From Alphaproteobacteria bacterium (GTDB taxonomy: Bacteria > Pseudomonadota > Alphaproteobacteria > Rhodobacterales > Rhodobacteraceae), in assembly GCA_030431485.1 (NCBI GenBank), contig JAUIIR010000002.1, forward strand, positions 1-64,000: a stretch of 64,000 nt of DNA. Direction: 5' to 3'. The position numbers were made by a program, and so were the translations under genes. A model generated the notes under the pieces. That model did no database searches. It saw nothing but the letters and a program-made list of their open reading frames with translations, and was not told the DNA's origin. Every line of letters starts with the position of its first letter. Position 1 is the stretch's first letter. Below, one piece after another: positions 47,430-55,206 of this stretch.

Positions 47430-48200
47430 TTATCGACTCTCGTCCGCGCCCATCTTGCGTTCAAGCCAACGCACAAAAAAGCTAATGATCAAAACAAGCA
47501 CAAGATATTCGAGGATCAGCAGCGTGTAAATTTCCAGCGGCCGATACTCGGTCACCACCAATTCGTTGGCGCGGCGCGTCAGTTCCTGCATGCCGATCAC
47601 CGAGGCGAAGGCCGACATTTTCACGATGTAAATAAACTGGTTGGCCAGAGGTGGCAGAATGCGCCGGATCGCCTGAGGAAGAATAACGTAGCGCATGGTT
47701 TGACTGTAGGTGAGGCCCACTGTGCGGGCGGCCTCCGTCTGGCCTTTCGGGATCGACTGGATGCCAGAGCGGTAGATTTCGGCCGTGAACGCGCTGTCCG
47801 AAATAGCCAGCGTTATGATCGCGCCCCAGAACGCGTCAATGGTGATCGGAAACCCAAGCGATCGCATGACCACAGGCAATCCGTAAAAAACCCAGAAAAG
47901 CATCGGAAGTAAGGGAATAGCCCGAACGAATTCGATATAAACTCGTGATGGCAACCGCACCCACCGGTTCGAAGACATGCCCGGCAGTGCAACCAACAAC
48001 CCGATCGTCATCGACAACGCAGTGGCGATCAATGACAACTGGATCGTTGCCCAGAACCCACCAATCAAGAAACGCACATTGGATTGCCCCTGAGGCGTTG
48101 TGGGGTCAATCACATACCACCCCCACGTCCCGTCACCTGTACACGCTGCAAGAAAAAGGCATGCCCCCAGCAGCACCGAAAGTTTGAAAAACCGTGTCAT
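47430..48200 (-). CDS. Polar amino acid ABC transporter permease
   Basis: A 256-residue permease with about five membrane helices and the EAA loop GQTEAARTVGLTYSQTMRYV followed by ILPQAIRRI. The start at 48200 (MTRFFKLSVLLGACLFLAAC) follows a short intergenic gap after the ATPase. The N-terminus has an unusual lipobox-like FLAAC before a short periplasmic stretch and then the first normal permease helix. It works with the ATPase at 48211 and the divergent binding protein at 49080. Confidence 0.9.
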   Translation of the reverse strand: MTRFFKLSVLLGACLFLAACTGDGTWGWYVIDPTTPQGQSNVRFLIGGFWATIQLSLIATALSMTIGLLVALPGMSSNRWVRLPSRVYIEFVRAIPLLPMLFWVFYGLPVVMRSLGFPITIDAFWGAIITLAISDSAFTAEIYRSGIQSIPKGQTEAARTVGLTYSQTMRYVILPQAIRRILPPLANQFIYIVKMSAFASVIGMQELTRRANELVVTEYRPLEIYTLLILEYLVLVLIISFFVRWLERKMGADESR

Positions 48201-48210
48201 GCGCGATGCC

Positions 48211-48951
48211 TCAATGATGCAGGATTTTTTCGAGGAAGGACTTGAAGCGCTCGGTTTTTGGCGCTTCGAACACTTCGGCGGGTGTTCCGGTCTCGACGAT
48301 CTCGCCGCTATCCATAAACACCATGCGATCCGCAACCTTGCGCGCAAAGCCCATCTCGTGGGTCACCACAAGCATGGTCATTCCATCGCGCGCCAGTTCG
48401 ACCATGACATCGAGAACCTCGGAAATCATCTCGGGATCAAGCGCCGACGTTGGTTCATCAAACAGCATTATTTTTGGCTTCATGCACAAGGACCGTGCAA
48501 TCGCCACACGCTGCTGTTGGCCTCCTGAAAGATCACGCGGACGTTTTTGCGCCTGCTCGGGGATACGCACGCGATCCAGATATTCCATCGCAAGTGCCTC
48601 GGCCTCCTTGCGTGACATCCCACGCGCTTTCATTGGCCCAAGCGTCAGGTTGTCGATTACGCTCAAATGCGGAAACAGGTTGAACTGCTGGAACACCATG
48701 CCGACTTCCGCACGCACCCGTTCCACACCGCCGGGTGCAGACAGAGACATCCCATCTACAGTGATCTTGCCGGAATCATATTGTTCCAATCCATTCACGC
48801 ATCTGATTAGAGTGGACTTACCCGAACCCGAAGGTCCGCAAATGACGATACGCTCGCCCAGACTGACATTCAGGTCCACATTGGTCAGTACCTGGAAATC
48901 CCCGAAGGATTTGTTCAGCGAACTGATCTCGATGACGCGGTCAGCGTTCAT
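48211..48951 (-). CDS. Polar amino acid ABC transporter ATP-binding protein
   Basis: A 246-residue ABC ATPase: Walker [10 protein letters not shown], signature [15 protein letters not shown], Walker [16 protein letters not shown], switch [12 protein letters not shown]. It is a close relative of AapP but belongs to a separate compact system. Only one permease gene accompanies it, so the channel is presumably a homodimer. Confidence 0.94.
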   Translation of the reverse strand: MNADRVIEISSLNKSFGDFQVLTNVDLNVSLGERIVICGPSGSGKSTLIRCVNGLEQYDSGKITVDGMSLSAPGGVERVRAEVGMVFQQFNLFPHLSVIDNLTLGPMKARGMSRKEAEALAMEYLDRVRIPEQAQKRPRDLSGGQQQRVAIARSLCMKPKIMLFDEPTSALDPEMISEVLDVMVELARDGMTMLVVTHEMGFARKVADRMVFMDSGEIVETGTPAEVFEAPKTERFKSFLEKILHH

Positions 48952-49079
48952 ACTACACTCCGATCCACCAAATTTGCTCTCAAGATAGCGCGCACACTGA
49001 AAAAACAGGGTGTGGTGATGGCCGTCGGAGCTTTCAGCCTATGTAACCCCACGAAGACAGACACGAAAAGGGAAATACC

Positions 49080-49856
49080 ATGCGTTTTCTGAAATCACTG
49101 GGCCTCGCGGCCGCTTTTGCAGCCTCGGTTCTTGCTGCACCTGCATCGGCACAATCGGCGCTACAGGAGATCCTGAGCGAAGGCGTCCTTAAGGTCGGCA
49201 CAACCGGCGACTGGAACCCGATGTCGGTCCGCGACCCCGCAACCAACAGCTACAAAGGGTATGACATCGACGTCATGACCCAACTGGCGACCGACCTTGG
49301 AGTTGAGTTGGAATTCGTCCCGACGGATTGGAAGACTCTGGTGAACGGCGTTGTTGCCGGGAATTACCACATGACAGGGTCCGCCTCGATCAGCCCCGCG
49401 CGGATGAAAGCTGCAGGTTTCTCAGACAGCTATATCTCGGTCGAAATCTACCCTTTCACCACCGAAGACAAAGTCGAACGGTTTTCCGGCTGGGACTCGA
49501 TCAATTCGGGTGACGTCAAGGTGGCAACCACACTGGGCACCACATTCGAGAAACTGGTGAATGAATGGTTCCCCGACGCCGAGATCACCGTCGTTGAAGC
49601 ACCCGCCCGCGGCTATCAGGAAGTGCTGTCCGGACGCTCGGATGTGTTCATCACCTCGAACATCGAAGGGTCCACGCTGGTCAGCAAATTCCCGAATGTG
49701 CGCCAGATTGAAACCGACGGGCCACGTGCTCCCTCGCCGATTGCGATGCTGTTGCCACAGAACGATCAGGTTTGGATCAACTATGTGAACAGCTGGATCG
49801 AGTTGAAGAAAGCACAGGGCTTCTTTGAGCAGACTGCTGAAAAATGGGGCCTTTGA
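49080..49856 (+). CDS. Amino acid ABC transporter substrate-binding protein (SBP family 3)
   Basis: A 258-residue periplasmic protein with a signal peptide (MRFLKSLGLAAAFAASVLAA, cleavage after ASA). The SBP_bac_3 fold is shown by EGVLKVGTTGDWNPMSVRDP and YKGYDIDVMTQLATDLGVEL. Some features recall periplasmic cyclohexadienyl dehydratases, but the adjacent permease and ATPase favour transport. It is divergent from them, with a 128-bp shared promoter region. Confidence 0.92.
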   Translation: MRFLKSLGLAAAFAASVLAAPASAQSALQEILSEGVLKVGTTGDWNPMSVRDPATNSYKGYDIDVMTQLATDLGVELEFVPTDWKTLVNGVVAGNYHMTGSASISPARMKAAGFSDSYISVEIYPFTTEDKVERFSGWDSINSGDVKVATTLGTTFEKLVNEWFPDAEITVVEAPARGYQEVLSGRSDVFITSNIEGSTLVSKFPNVRQIETDGPRAPSPIAMLLPQNDQVWINYVNSWIELKKAQGFFEQTAEKWGL

Positions 49857-49878
49857 GCACCGTTTCATATTCCAGGAA

Positions 49879-49902
49879 AACCGGCCAACGGCCGGTTTTT
49901 TT
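49879..49902 (+). terminator. Rho-independent terminator after the binding-protein gene
   Basis: AACCGGCC-AAC-GGCCGGTT forms an 8-bp stem with a 3-base loop, followed by a run of T to 49902. It lies 23 bp past the stop at 49856. The A run on its left also makes it usable on the minus strand for the small gene that ends at 49914. Confidence 0.9.
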
Positions 49903-49913
49903 ATGCCTAGTGA

Positions 49914-50105
49914 TTATTGTTCGCGTCCGATGTCGTGTGGCCCAACCATATCCACGACCTTAATCATCCAGCGTAGCACTTCCGCATCTTCCTCTGTGAC
50001 GGTCTCCGCCTCGAGCAAGTTTTCGGCGTTCTGACGCAACTGTGGCCATCTCTTATAGAAATCCACCGCGTCGGTGATTTCAAGCGGAGCGTGCTTTTCG
50101 GACAT
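49914..50105 (-). CDS. Small conserved-looking hypothetical protein
   Basis: A 63-residue, acidic, predicted all-helical protein (segment QLRQNAENLLEAETVTEEDA) without signal peptide or membrane segment. AAGGA precedes its ATG at a normal distance. I do not recognise the family. It is divergent from the SARP-type regulator at 50240, with 134 bp between them. Confidence 0.65.
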   Translation of the reverse strand: MSEKHAPLEITDAVDFYKRWPQLRQNAENLLEAETVTEEDAEVLRWMIKVVDMVGPHDIGREQ

Positions 50106-50239
50106 GAAGTGGTCCTTTTCTGTTGCCGTTCCCGAAGGTTAGCAAATGCAAAAACCGACTTACTGTGAAATAAGTGTGAACAGCTTGGTTCCCGCGCTGC
50201 GCGTGGTTAGCATCCCGGCAAGTAATCGAAGAGGCTAAC

Positions 50240-51880
50240 GTGGCCGCAGGGCTTGAGATTTCCTTGTTTGGATCATGCGTGCTGCGGCGTGCGGATGCGC
50301 CCGCGCAAGAGATCACCGGCGCCAAGCACCGCGCATTTTTTGCCTTGTTGGTAACTGCGCCCCTTAACCGGCGGTCGCGCAGTTTCTTGCAGCAAACGCT
50401 CTGGGGATTTGCCGATTACGAAAGCGGGCACCAGAATCTGCGTCGCGCCCTGTCTGATCTTCGCAAGATCCTTGGCGCGGACTTCGATGACATCCTGACC
50501 GTGACCAATAAAGAGATCGAAATCGACATGTCACGCGTCAAGGTCATCGGCCATCCATCGGATGGAACCTTCCTGGACGATCTGAATGTCCGCGAACCGA
50601 CATTCCTGGAATGGCGCGACAGCATTCGTTCTGATCCCAGTTCGGTCAAGGCCCTCTGCTTCATGTCAAACAAGCGTGGTCCGACCCGGATCAGGCCACG
50701 TGTCTGTGCCCTGCCTCTGACGGTACCGCCGGGAGACGCCGAACTGGCCATTGCAGGCGACTGGATTGCCGAGGAAACCAGTCGCATGATGTCGAGATCC
50801 AGCCTGTTGTCAGTGATTTCGCACCTGTCCGGACGTGCCATGTCGCAACGGTTCATCGACATCGTAAATGTGCGGGACACGTTGGATGTCGATTATCTTC
50901 TGACCGGGGCCATGCGGCGCAACGGAGACACTCTTATTGCCGACATCGACTTTACCGATGTGCAAAGCGGCACGCTTCTGTGGAACAGGCACTTGTCCTG
51001 TCCGATGGCCCACTTCTCGCATGATGCCACGCGGTGGTTGGTCAACGTGGTTCAATCCGTTGGACGCGCGATTGCCGAAACTACCCTTCACGCCGGTCGT
51101 CAGACACCCCTGCCGGACTTGCCGGACCACAAGCTTCTCATTGCTGGCGCAACCGCGATGCACCATCCGAAGCTTGGCGATTTCCTGCGGGCACGTGAAT
51201 TCCTGGACGAAGCAGCGGGCCGTGCCCCAGCCAATCCGCATGTCCACGCTTGGCTGGGCAAATGGTATGTGCTCAGCATCTTCAAGAATTACAGCACCAA
51301 TCGGCTTCTGGATACGCAGAAAGCTCTGGACTGTACTGCCCGCGCTTTGGACCTTGATCCACAGTCAAGCTTTGGATTGACCATCGACGGATTTGTAAAC
51401 GGCAATATCCTCAAGAACATGGATGTCGCTGAGCGACGCTACAGCGCAGCGCAAGATATCAATCCCAGCGAAAGCTTGTCCTGGTTGCTGCGTGGGTCGC
51501 TGATGGCGTTCCGCGACGAAGGACAATCCGCGATCCGCGCCACAACGATGGCCCGGGATCTGTCCCCCATCGACCCATTTGGGTACTACTTTGACAGCTT
51601 GGCAAGCTCTGCCCATCTGGCCGGCGGAGACTATGAAAAAGCACTTGAGCTTGCCAACCGGTCGCTTGAATCGAATGATCGCCATATCTCGACGCTCCGC
51701 ACGCGCATCGCAGCCTTGCATGCATTGGATCGGGGCGACGAAGCCCGCGAGACAGCACAAGATCTTTTGCGGCGGTTTCCGCATTTCAACCTGGATGACT
51801 ATCGAAAAACGCACCCCTCTGCTGACAGCAAAACCGGTCAGCTTGTCATGACAGCGCTGGCTGCAGCGGGGCTTTCTTAG
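50240..51880 (+). CDS. SARP-type transcriptional regulator with TolB-like and TPR regions
   Basis: A 546-residue protein. The N-terminal 100 residues fit the OmpR/SARP winged-helix domain (LEISLFGSCVLRRADAPAQE followed by NLRRALSDLRKILG). The middle (about 170-290) resembles the TolB/FlgO-like segment often seen in adenylate-cyclase-type TPR regulators (VDYLLTGAMRRNGDTLIADI). The C-terminal 250 residues are TPR-like helical repeats. There are no membrane segments and no NB-ARC ATPase. The start is a GTG preceded by GAGG. It is the first gene of the seven-gene cluster and sits 26 bp ahead of the next gene, so it is the likely activator of the cluster. Confidence 0.8.
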   Translation: MAAGLEISLFGSCVLRRADAPAQEITGAKHRAFFALLVTAPLNRRSRSFLQQTLWGFADYESGHQNLRRALSDLRKILGADFDDILTVTNKEIEIDMSRVKVIGHPSDGTFLDDLNVREPTFLEWRDSIRSDPSSVKALCFMSNKRGPTRIRPRVCALPLTVPPGDAELAIAGDWIAEETSRMMSRSSLLSVISHLSGRAMSQRFIDIVNVRDTLDVDYLLTGAMRRNGDTLIADIDFTDVQSGTLLWNRHLSCPMAHFSHDATRWLVNVVQSVGRAIAETTLHAGRQTPLPDLPDHKLLIAGATAMHHPKLGDFLRAREFLDEAAGRAPANPHVHAWLGKWYVLSIFKNYSTNRLLDTQKALDCTARALDLDPQSSFGLTIDGFVNGNILKNMDVAERRYSAAQDINPSESLSWLLRGSLMAFRDEGQSAIRATTMARDLSPIDPFGYYFDSLASSAHLAGGDYEKALELANRSLESNDRHISTLRTRIAALHALDRGDEARETAQDLLRRFPHFNLDDYRKTHPSADSKTGQLVMTALAAAGLS

Positions 51881-51906
51881 AACGATTTCAACAAAGGGAT
51901 AATCTC

Positions 51907-53025
51907 ATGTCACAATATGGCGGATTTGGAGGGTTTGGGGGCTTCGGCGGGTTCGGAGGCTTTGGCGGATTTGGAGGGTTCGGCGGATTTGGTGGCGGAA
52001 CGAACTTTACCGGGTTGGGGGGCTTTCTGGGTAGTGAAGACCCCGGCGGATATGACCCCGCGACAACTCTTGGTCTTCAGACCACAGCCGAAGGTTTGCG
52101 GCACCTGACCGAAGACGGCACGACCCCGACCGACAAGGAACTTGGCTTTTCTGATCCCAACAACCTGAGCGGACTCGCCACGTGGGTGCGCGGTTCGCTT
52201 TACGTGAGCGAGTATCTTGCTGGCATTGGCTCTGACGCGATTGTCGACACAGGCGGCGCACCCGATCGTGTCTCGCTGTCTTTCGACGGGACAACCTTCC
52301 TGACGCTTGATCGACCTGCGAACGATCTGCTGCGGTCGCAATGCGCACTTGTGTTAAACTATGCCACCCTACGCGCCGAGCGCAGTGCTGAAATCACATC
52401 ACAGCTTGGCTTTCCGACAGCCTATTTTGCCATGATGCTTGGTCTGCACAGCGCCCAGAACAAGAAGACCTTTGAGTTGATCACAGCCACGCAAGTGGCC
52501 GCGGCGCACACCGCGATGATCGTCAAGAACCATCTGGCCATCCGTCGCCCCGATCAGTTGGACGCGCGGCTGATGCCGATGATCCCGACACCGGGCCACG
52601 GCAGCTTTCCGTCGGCCCATGCGACCGAGGCCTATGCCGTGCTGACCGTGCTTGAAGCGCTGGTGACAGCTTGGGACAGCCATTCGGACGGCGAGCAGGG
52701 CATCAAGGCGCTGCGCGGTCTGGCGGAACGCATTGCGGTCAACCGGACCGTCGCGGGTGTGCATTATCCCATCGACAGCTGGGCAGGTGCCGCGCTTGGC
52801 CGGATCGTTGGTCAGGTTGTGCTGAACCGCGCAGGTGCGGGCGCGCCGGTTGCGGAACTGGCCTACAGCGCGGGCGATCACGACTTTTTCGATGAAGACC
52901 AGCGCGATCCGGCTATCGCAGCGACGAAAGGGCTGACCGCGACTGGGGCCTCTGCAACGCTCTCGGCCAAGCCTGCGTTTTCGTGGCTCTGGTCCGGGGC
53001 CGTGGCCGAAGCGCAGAAGGTCTGA
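51907..53025 (+). CDS. Vanadium haloperoxidase / PAP2-fold protein with glycine-phenylalanine repeat N-terminus
   Basis: A 372-residue protein with all three vanadate/phosphate-binding motifs of the vanadium chloroperoxidase/PAP2 superfamily: K207-NHLAIR-RP (KxxxxxxRP), PSAH at 235-238, and R280-TVAGV-H286-YPI-D290. Soluble character, without the six membrane helices of lipid phosphatases, favours a haloperoxidase or acid phosphatase. Residues 4-31 are a low-complexity (Y/F)GG tract. It lies 26 bp after the regulator and 3 bp before the protease gene. Halide or phosphatase specificity cannot be decided from sequence alone. Confidence 0.85.
   Translation: MSQYGGFGGFGGFGGFGGFGGFGGFGGFGGGTNFTGLGGFLGSEDPGGYDPATTLGLQTTAEGLRHLTEDGTTPTDKELGFSDPNNLSGLATWVRGSLYVSEYLAGIGSDAIVDTGGAPDRVSLSFDGTTFLTLDRPANDLLRSQCALVLNYATLRAERSAEITSQLGFPTAYFAMMLGLHSAQNKKTFELITATQVAAAHTAMIVKNHLAIRRPDQLDARLMPMIPTPGHGSFPSAHATEAYAVLTVLEALVTAWDSHSDGEQGIKALRGLAERIAVNRTVAGVHYPIDSWAGAALGRIVGQVVLNRAGAGAPVAELAYSAGDHDFFDEDQRDPAIAATKGLTATGASATLSAKPAFSWLWSGAVAEAQKV
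51916..51996 (+). repeat. (Y/F)-Gly-Gly tripeptide repeat, nine units
   Basis: One YGG and eight FGG units, coded by 9-bp repeats, lie at residues 4-30 of the haloperoxidase-like protein. Codons vary between units (ttt/ttc; gga, ggc, ggg and ggt), so this is not a fresh DNA-slippage product; the peptide itself seems to be maintained. Confidence 0.9.
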
Positions 53026-53028
53026 GCC

Positions 53029-55095
53029 ATGTTCCCGCACCGACATGATGACGACCGGATCGACAAGTATACCGGTCCCTATGAACGCTGGATCTTCTCC
53101 GAAGACCTCGGACGCCCCTTCGCGTTCCCGTCCATTCGCAAAGGTCCGTCGAGCCACATCACCGCGCTGATGGAAGGTGAGGGTATGCTTGCGAGCACGG
53201 ATGACGTCGAAATCCGCGTTCCGCCGCTCTGGAAGGACAATCCTGACGTCACGCCCTTTGCCATGTGGAACAAGGCGCTGACCCCGGACGCCAACCCGGC
53301 GCAGGACGACGCCGAACTGGCGCGCTGCCTGCATGCGCTGAACGGGACGCGCTACAGGCTCAACATGCCGATTGATCCTGTAACCTGGCCCGCAACCTAC
53401 GACCCAAACGCCACGCCAGAAGGCTGGCAAAAGCCCAAGGTCAAACCCCGCGTCATCATCGGTGTGATCGATGACGGTATTCCATTCCTGCACCGGGCCT
53501 TCCGCGACGCGGCGGGCGACACGCGGATCAACCTGTGTTGGCTGCAGGCCGCGCGGGCGGATACATCAGCCGCCGTTCCTTTCGGCTGCGAAATCACCGG
53601 CACCCGGATCGACCAGTTGCGCACGCAGTTTGGCGATCAGGAGATCCGCGCCTACAAGGCGGCCCATGCCATCGACGCCGATCTGCCTGAAGTGGACACC
53701 GTGCTCATGCACCACGCCACCCATGGCGCACATATCGCCGGGATTGCCGCTGGGAACGACCCCTTTGTGGGGGCAACCGATCTGCCCGACGATGCGGCAG
53801 TGATCGCTGTGCAGTTGCCCAACACCATCGCGTGGGACACGTCGGGTTTTGGCAAGGAAATGATGATGCTCAGCGCAATTGAATACATCTTCAACCGTGC
53901 TCGCATGATCGCAGGCGCCTACAATTGCCCTGAGATTCCGTTGGTGATCAATTTCAGCTACGGCTGGAGCGCCAATCGCCATGACGGGCAATCGAGTTTC
54001 GAACGCGCGGTCGAGGCTCTGATCACGGATCGGCGCAAGGTGCAGCCCTGCACGGAATTGGTCATGCCGACGGGCAACAACTTTGCCAACGACATGCATG
54101 CACGGTTTGCGCCCGGGGATCTGGAGAACGGCGCGGTCAGTTTTGGCTGGCAGCTCAAGCCAGATGACCGCACGTCGAGCTATCTGGAAATCTGGCTGCC
54201 ACCGGACCGCGATCCGCAGGGCTGGACCGTCACCGTCACGCCCCCCTCTGGACAGCCACCCGAGTTGCAGAAAAGCATAGCAGTGCAAGCTGACCCGTTC
54301 CTCCAAGACGGTGACCCGCGTCGCTTTGTCGAGATCGAAAGCGGCGGCAAGAATATCGGCCAGTTGTCTGCAGACAAACATCTGGGCAACCGCTGGCGTG
54401 TGATGCTGGCGATGATCCCGACCGCCGGGAACCTTGGCGCCGTACGGCGCACGCCGGTCGGGCAATGGACCATAACCATCGACACCGGCTCCGATCCGCT
54501 TGGCGAAGGCCAACATCTCGACGTCTGGGTGCAGCGCGACGATGACCCCACGCAGCTCGGAACCGGCGGACAGCAAAGCTATCTGGTCGACCTGTCCCAC
54601 CCGACACCGCCTCGTGTGTTCGAACCGCCGACCCTGACTCCGGTGCGAGGGTTTGGCTGCCTCAATGGCATTGGCACTGCACAGTCTGTGTTCCGCATCG
54701 CGGGCTACATGGAATCCACGCTGAAACCTTCGGGTTACAGCGGCAGCGCGTCGGTAAAGATCGACGTACAGGGTGGCGCTGTTGTCGATGCCAATCTGCC
54801 CGCCGCAACGGCGACGGCGGATCAAGGTTGGTTCAGACCCGGCCTGCCCTCCATCGGAGTGCTGTCGGGATCGGGTGCGCGGATCATCGGGACAAGTGCA
54901 GCCGCTGCCACGGCAACGCGGTTGATCGCGCTGAACTTCATCGCAGGCGAGCCTGCGCGGCAGGGCTTCACAGAGCTGTATACGGACATCACACCAGACG
55001 CCCGAACCCTTGCAAGAACAGGGCCTTACAGGGTGCCACCCGTGTGCGGCACAACCCCGAAACACGCAGAGGAGCAGCCAGTCATCGCGGTGTGA
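53029..55095 (+). CDS. Subtilisin-like (S8) serine protease
   Basis: A 688-residue protein with a complete S8 triad: Asp148 in IIGVIDDGIPF, His232 in ATHGAHIAGIAAG and Ser623 in IIGTSAAAATATRL. About 390 residues separate His and Ser, which is long for the family. The insert includes a predicted beta-rich domain (about 360-560). No signal peptide is seen. It starts 3 bp after the haloperoxidase stop, so the two are translationally linked. It could process products of the same cluster; this is inference from context. Confidence 0.88.
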   Translation: MFPHRHDDDRIDKYTGPYERWIFSEDLGRPFAFPSIRKGPSSHITALMEGEGMLASTDDVEIRVPPLWKDNPDVTPFAMWNKALTPDANPAQDDAELARCLHALNGTRYRLNMPIDPVTWPATYDPNATPEGWQKPKVKPRVIIGVIDDGIPFLHRAFRDAAGDTRINLCWLQAARADTSAAVPFGCEITGTRIDQLRTQFGDQEIRAYKAAHAIDADLPEVDTVLMHHATHGAHIAGIAAGNDPFVGATDLPDDAAVIAVQLPNTIAWDTSGFGKEMMMLSAIEYIFNRARMIAGAYNCPEIPLVINFSYGWSANRHDGQSSFERAVEALITDRRKVQPCTELVMPTGNNFANDMHARFAPGDLENGAVSFGWQLKPDDRTSSYLEIWLPPDRDPQGWTVTVTPPSGQPPELQKSIAVQADPFLQDGDPRRFVEIESGGKNIGQLSADKHLGNRWRVMLAMIPTAGNLGAVRRTPVGQWTITIDTGSDPLGEGQHLDVWVQRDDDPTQLGTGGQQSYLVDLSHPTPPRVFEPPTLTPVRGFGCLNGIGTAQSVFRIAGYMESTLKPSGYSGSASVKIDVQGGAVVDANLPAATATADQGWFRPGLPSIGVLSGSGARIIGTSAAAATATRLIALNFIAGEPARQGFTELYTDITPDARTLARTGPYRVPPVCGTTPKHAEEQPVIAV

Positions 55096-55150
55096 AAAAC
55101 GCGTTCACACCGTCCTCACTCACCTGACGTAAACCATCTCTTTACCCTTT

Positions 55151-55191
55151 GGATCGTGTCGAGCGGCTGCTGCCCCTGCCGCGCACGATCC
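55151..55191 (+). other. Imperfect stem-loop upstream of the haem peroxidase gene
   Basis: GGATCGTG (55151-55158) pairs with CACGATCC (55184-55191), and inside it GCGGC (55163-55167) pairs with GCCGC (55178-55182). No T-run follows. It sits in the 111-bp gap after the S8 protease and ends 15 bp before the next start codon, close to the ribosome-binding site, so it could tune translation or stabilise a processed mRNA end. Confidence 0.5.
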
Positions 55192-55206
55192 TTCGGAGTA
55201 AAGACG

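Noticed and set aside
53566-55065. A 499-codon minus-strand open frame opposite the S8 protease
   Set aside because: The plus strand carries a complete catalytic triad in the right order; the antisense product is Arg/His-rich with no domain.
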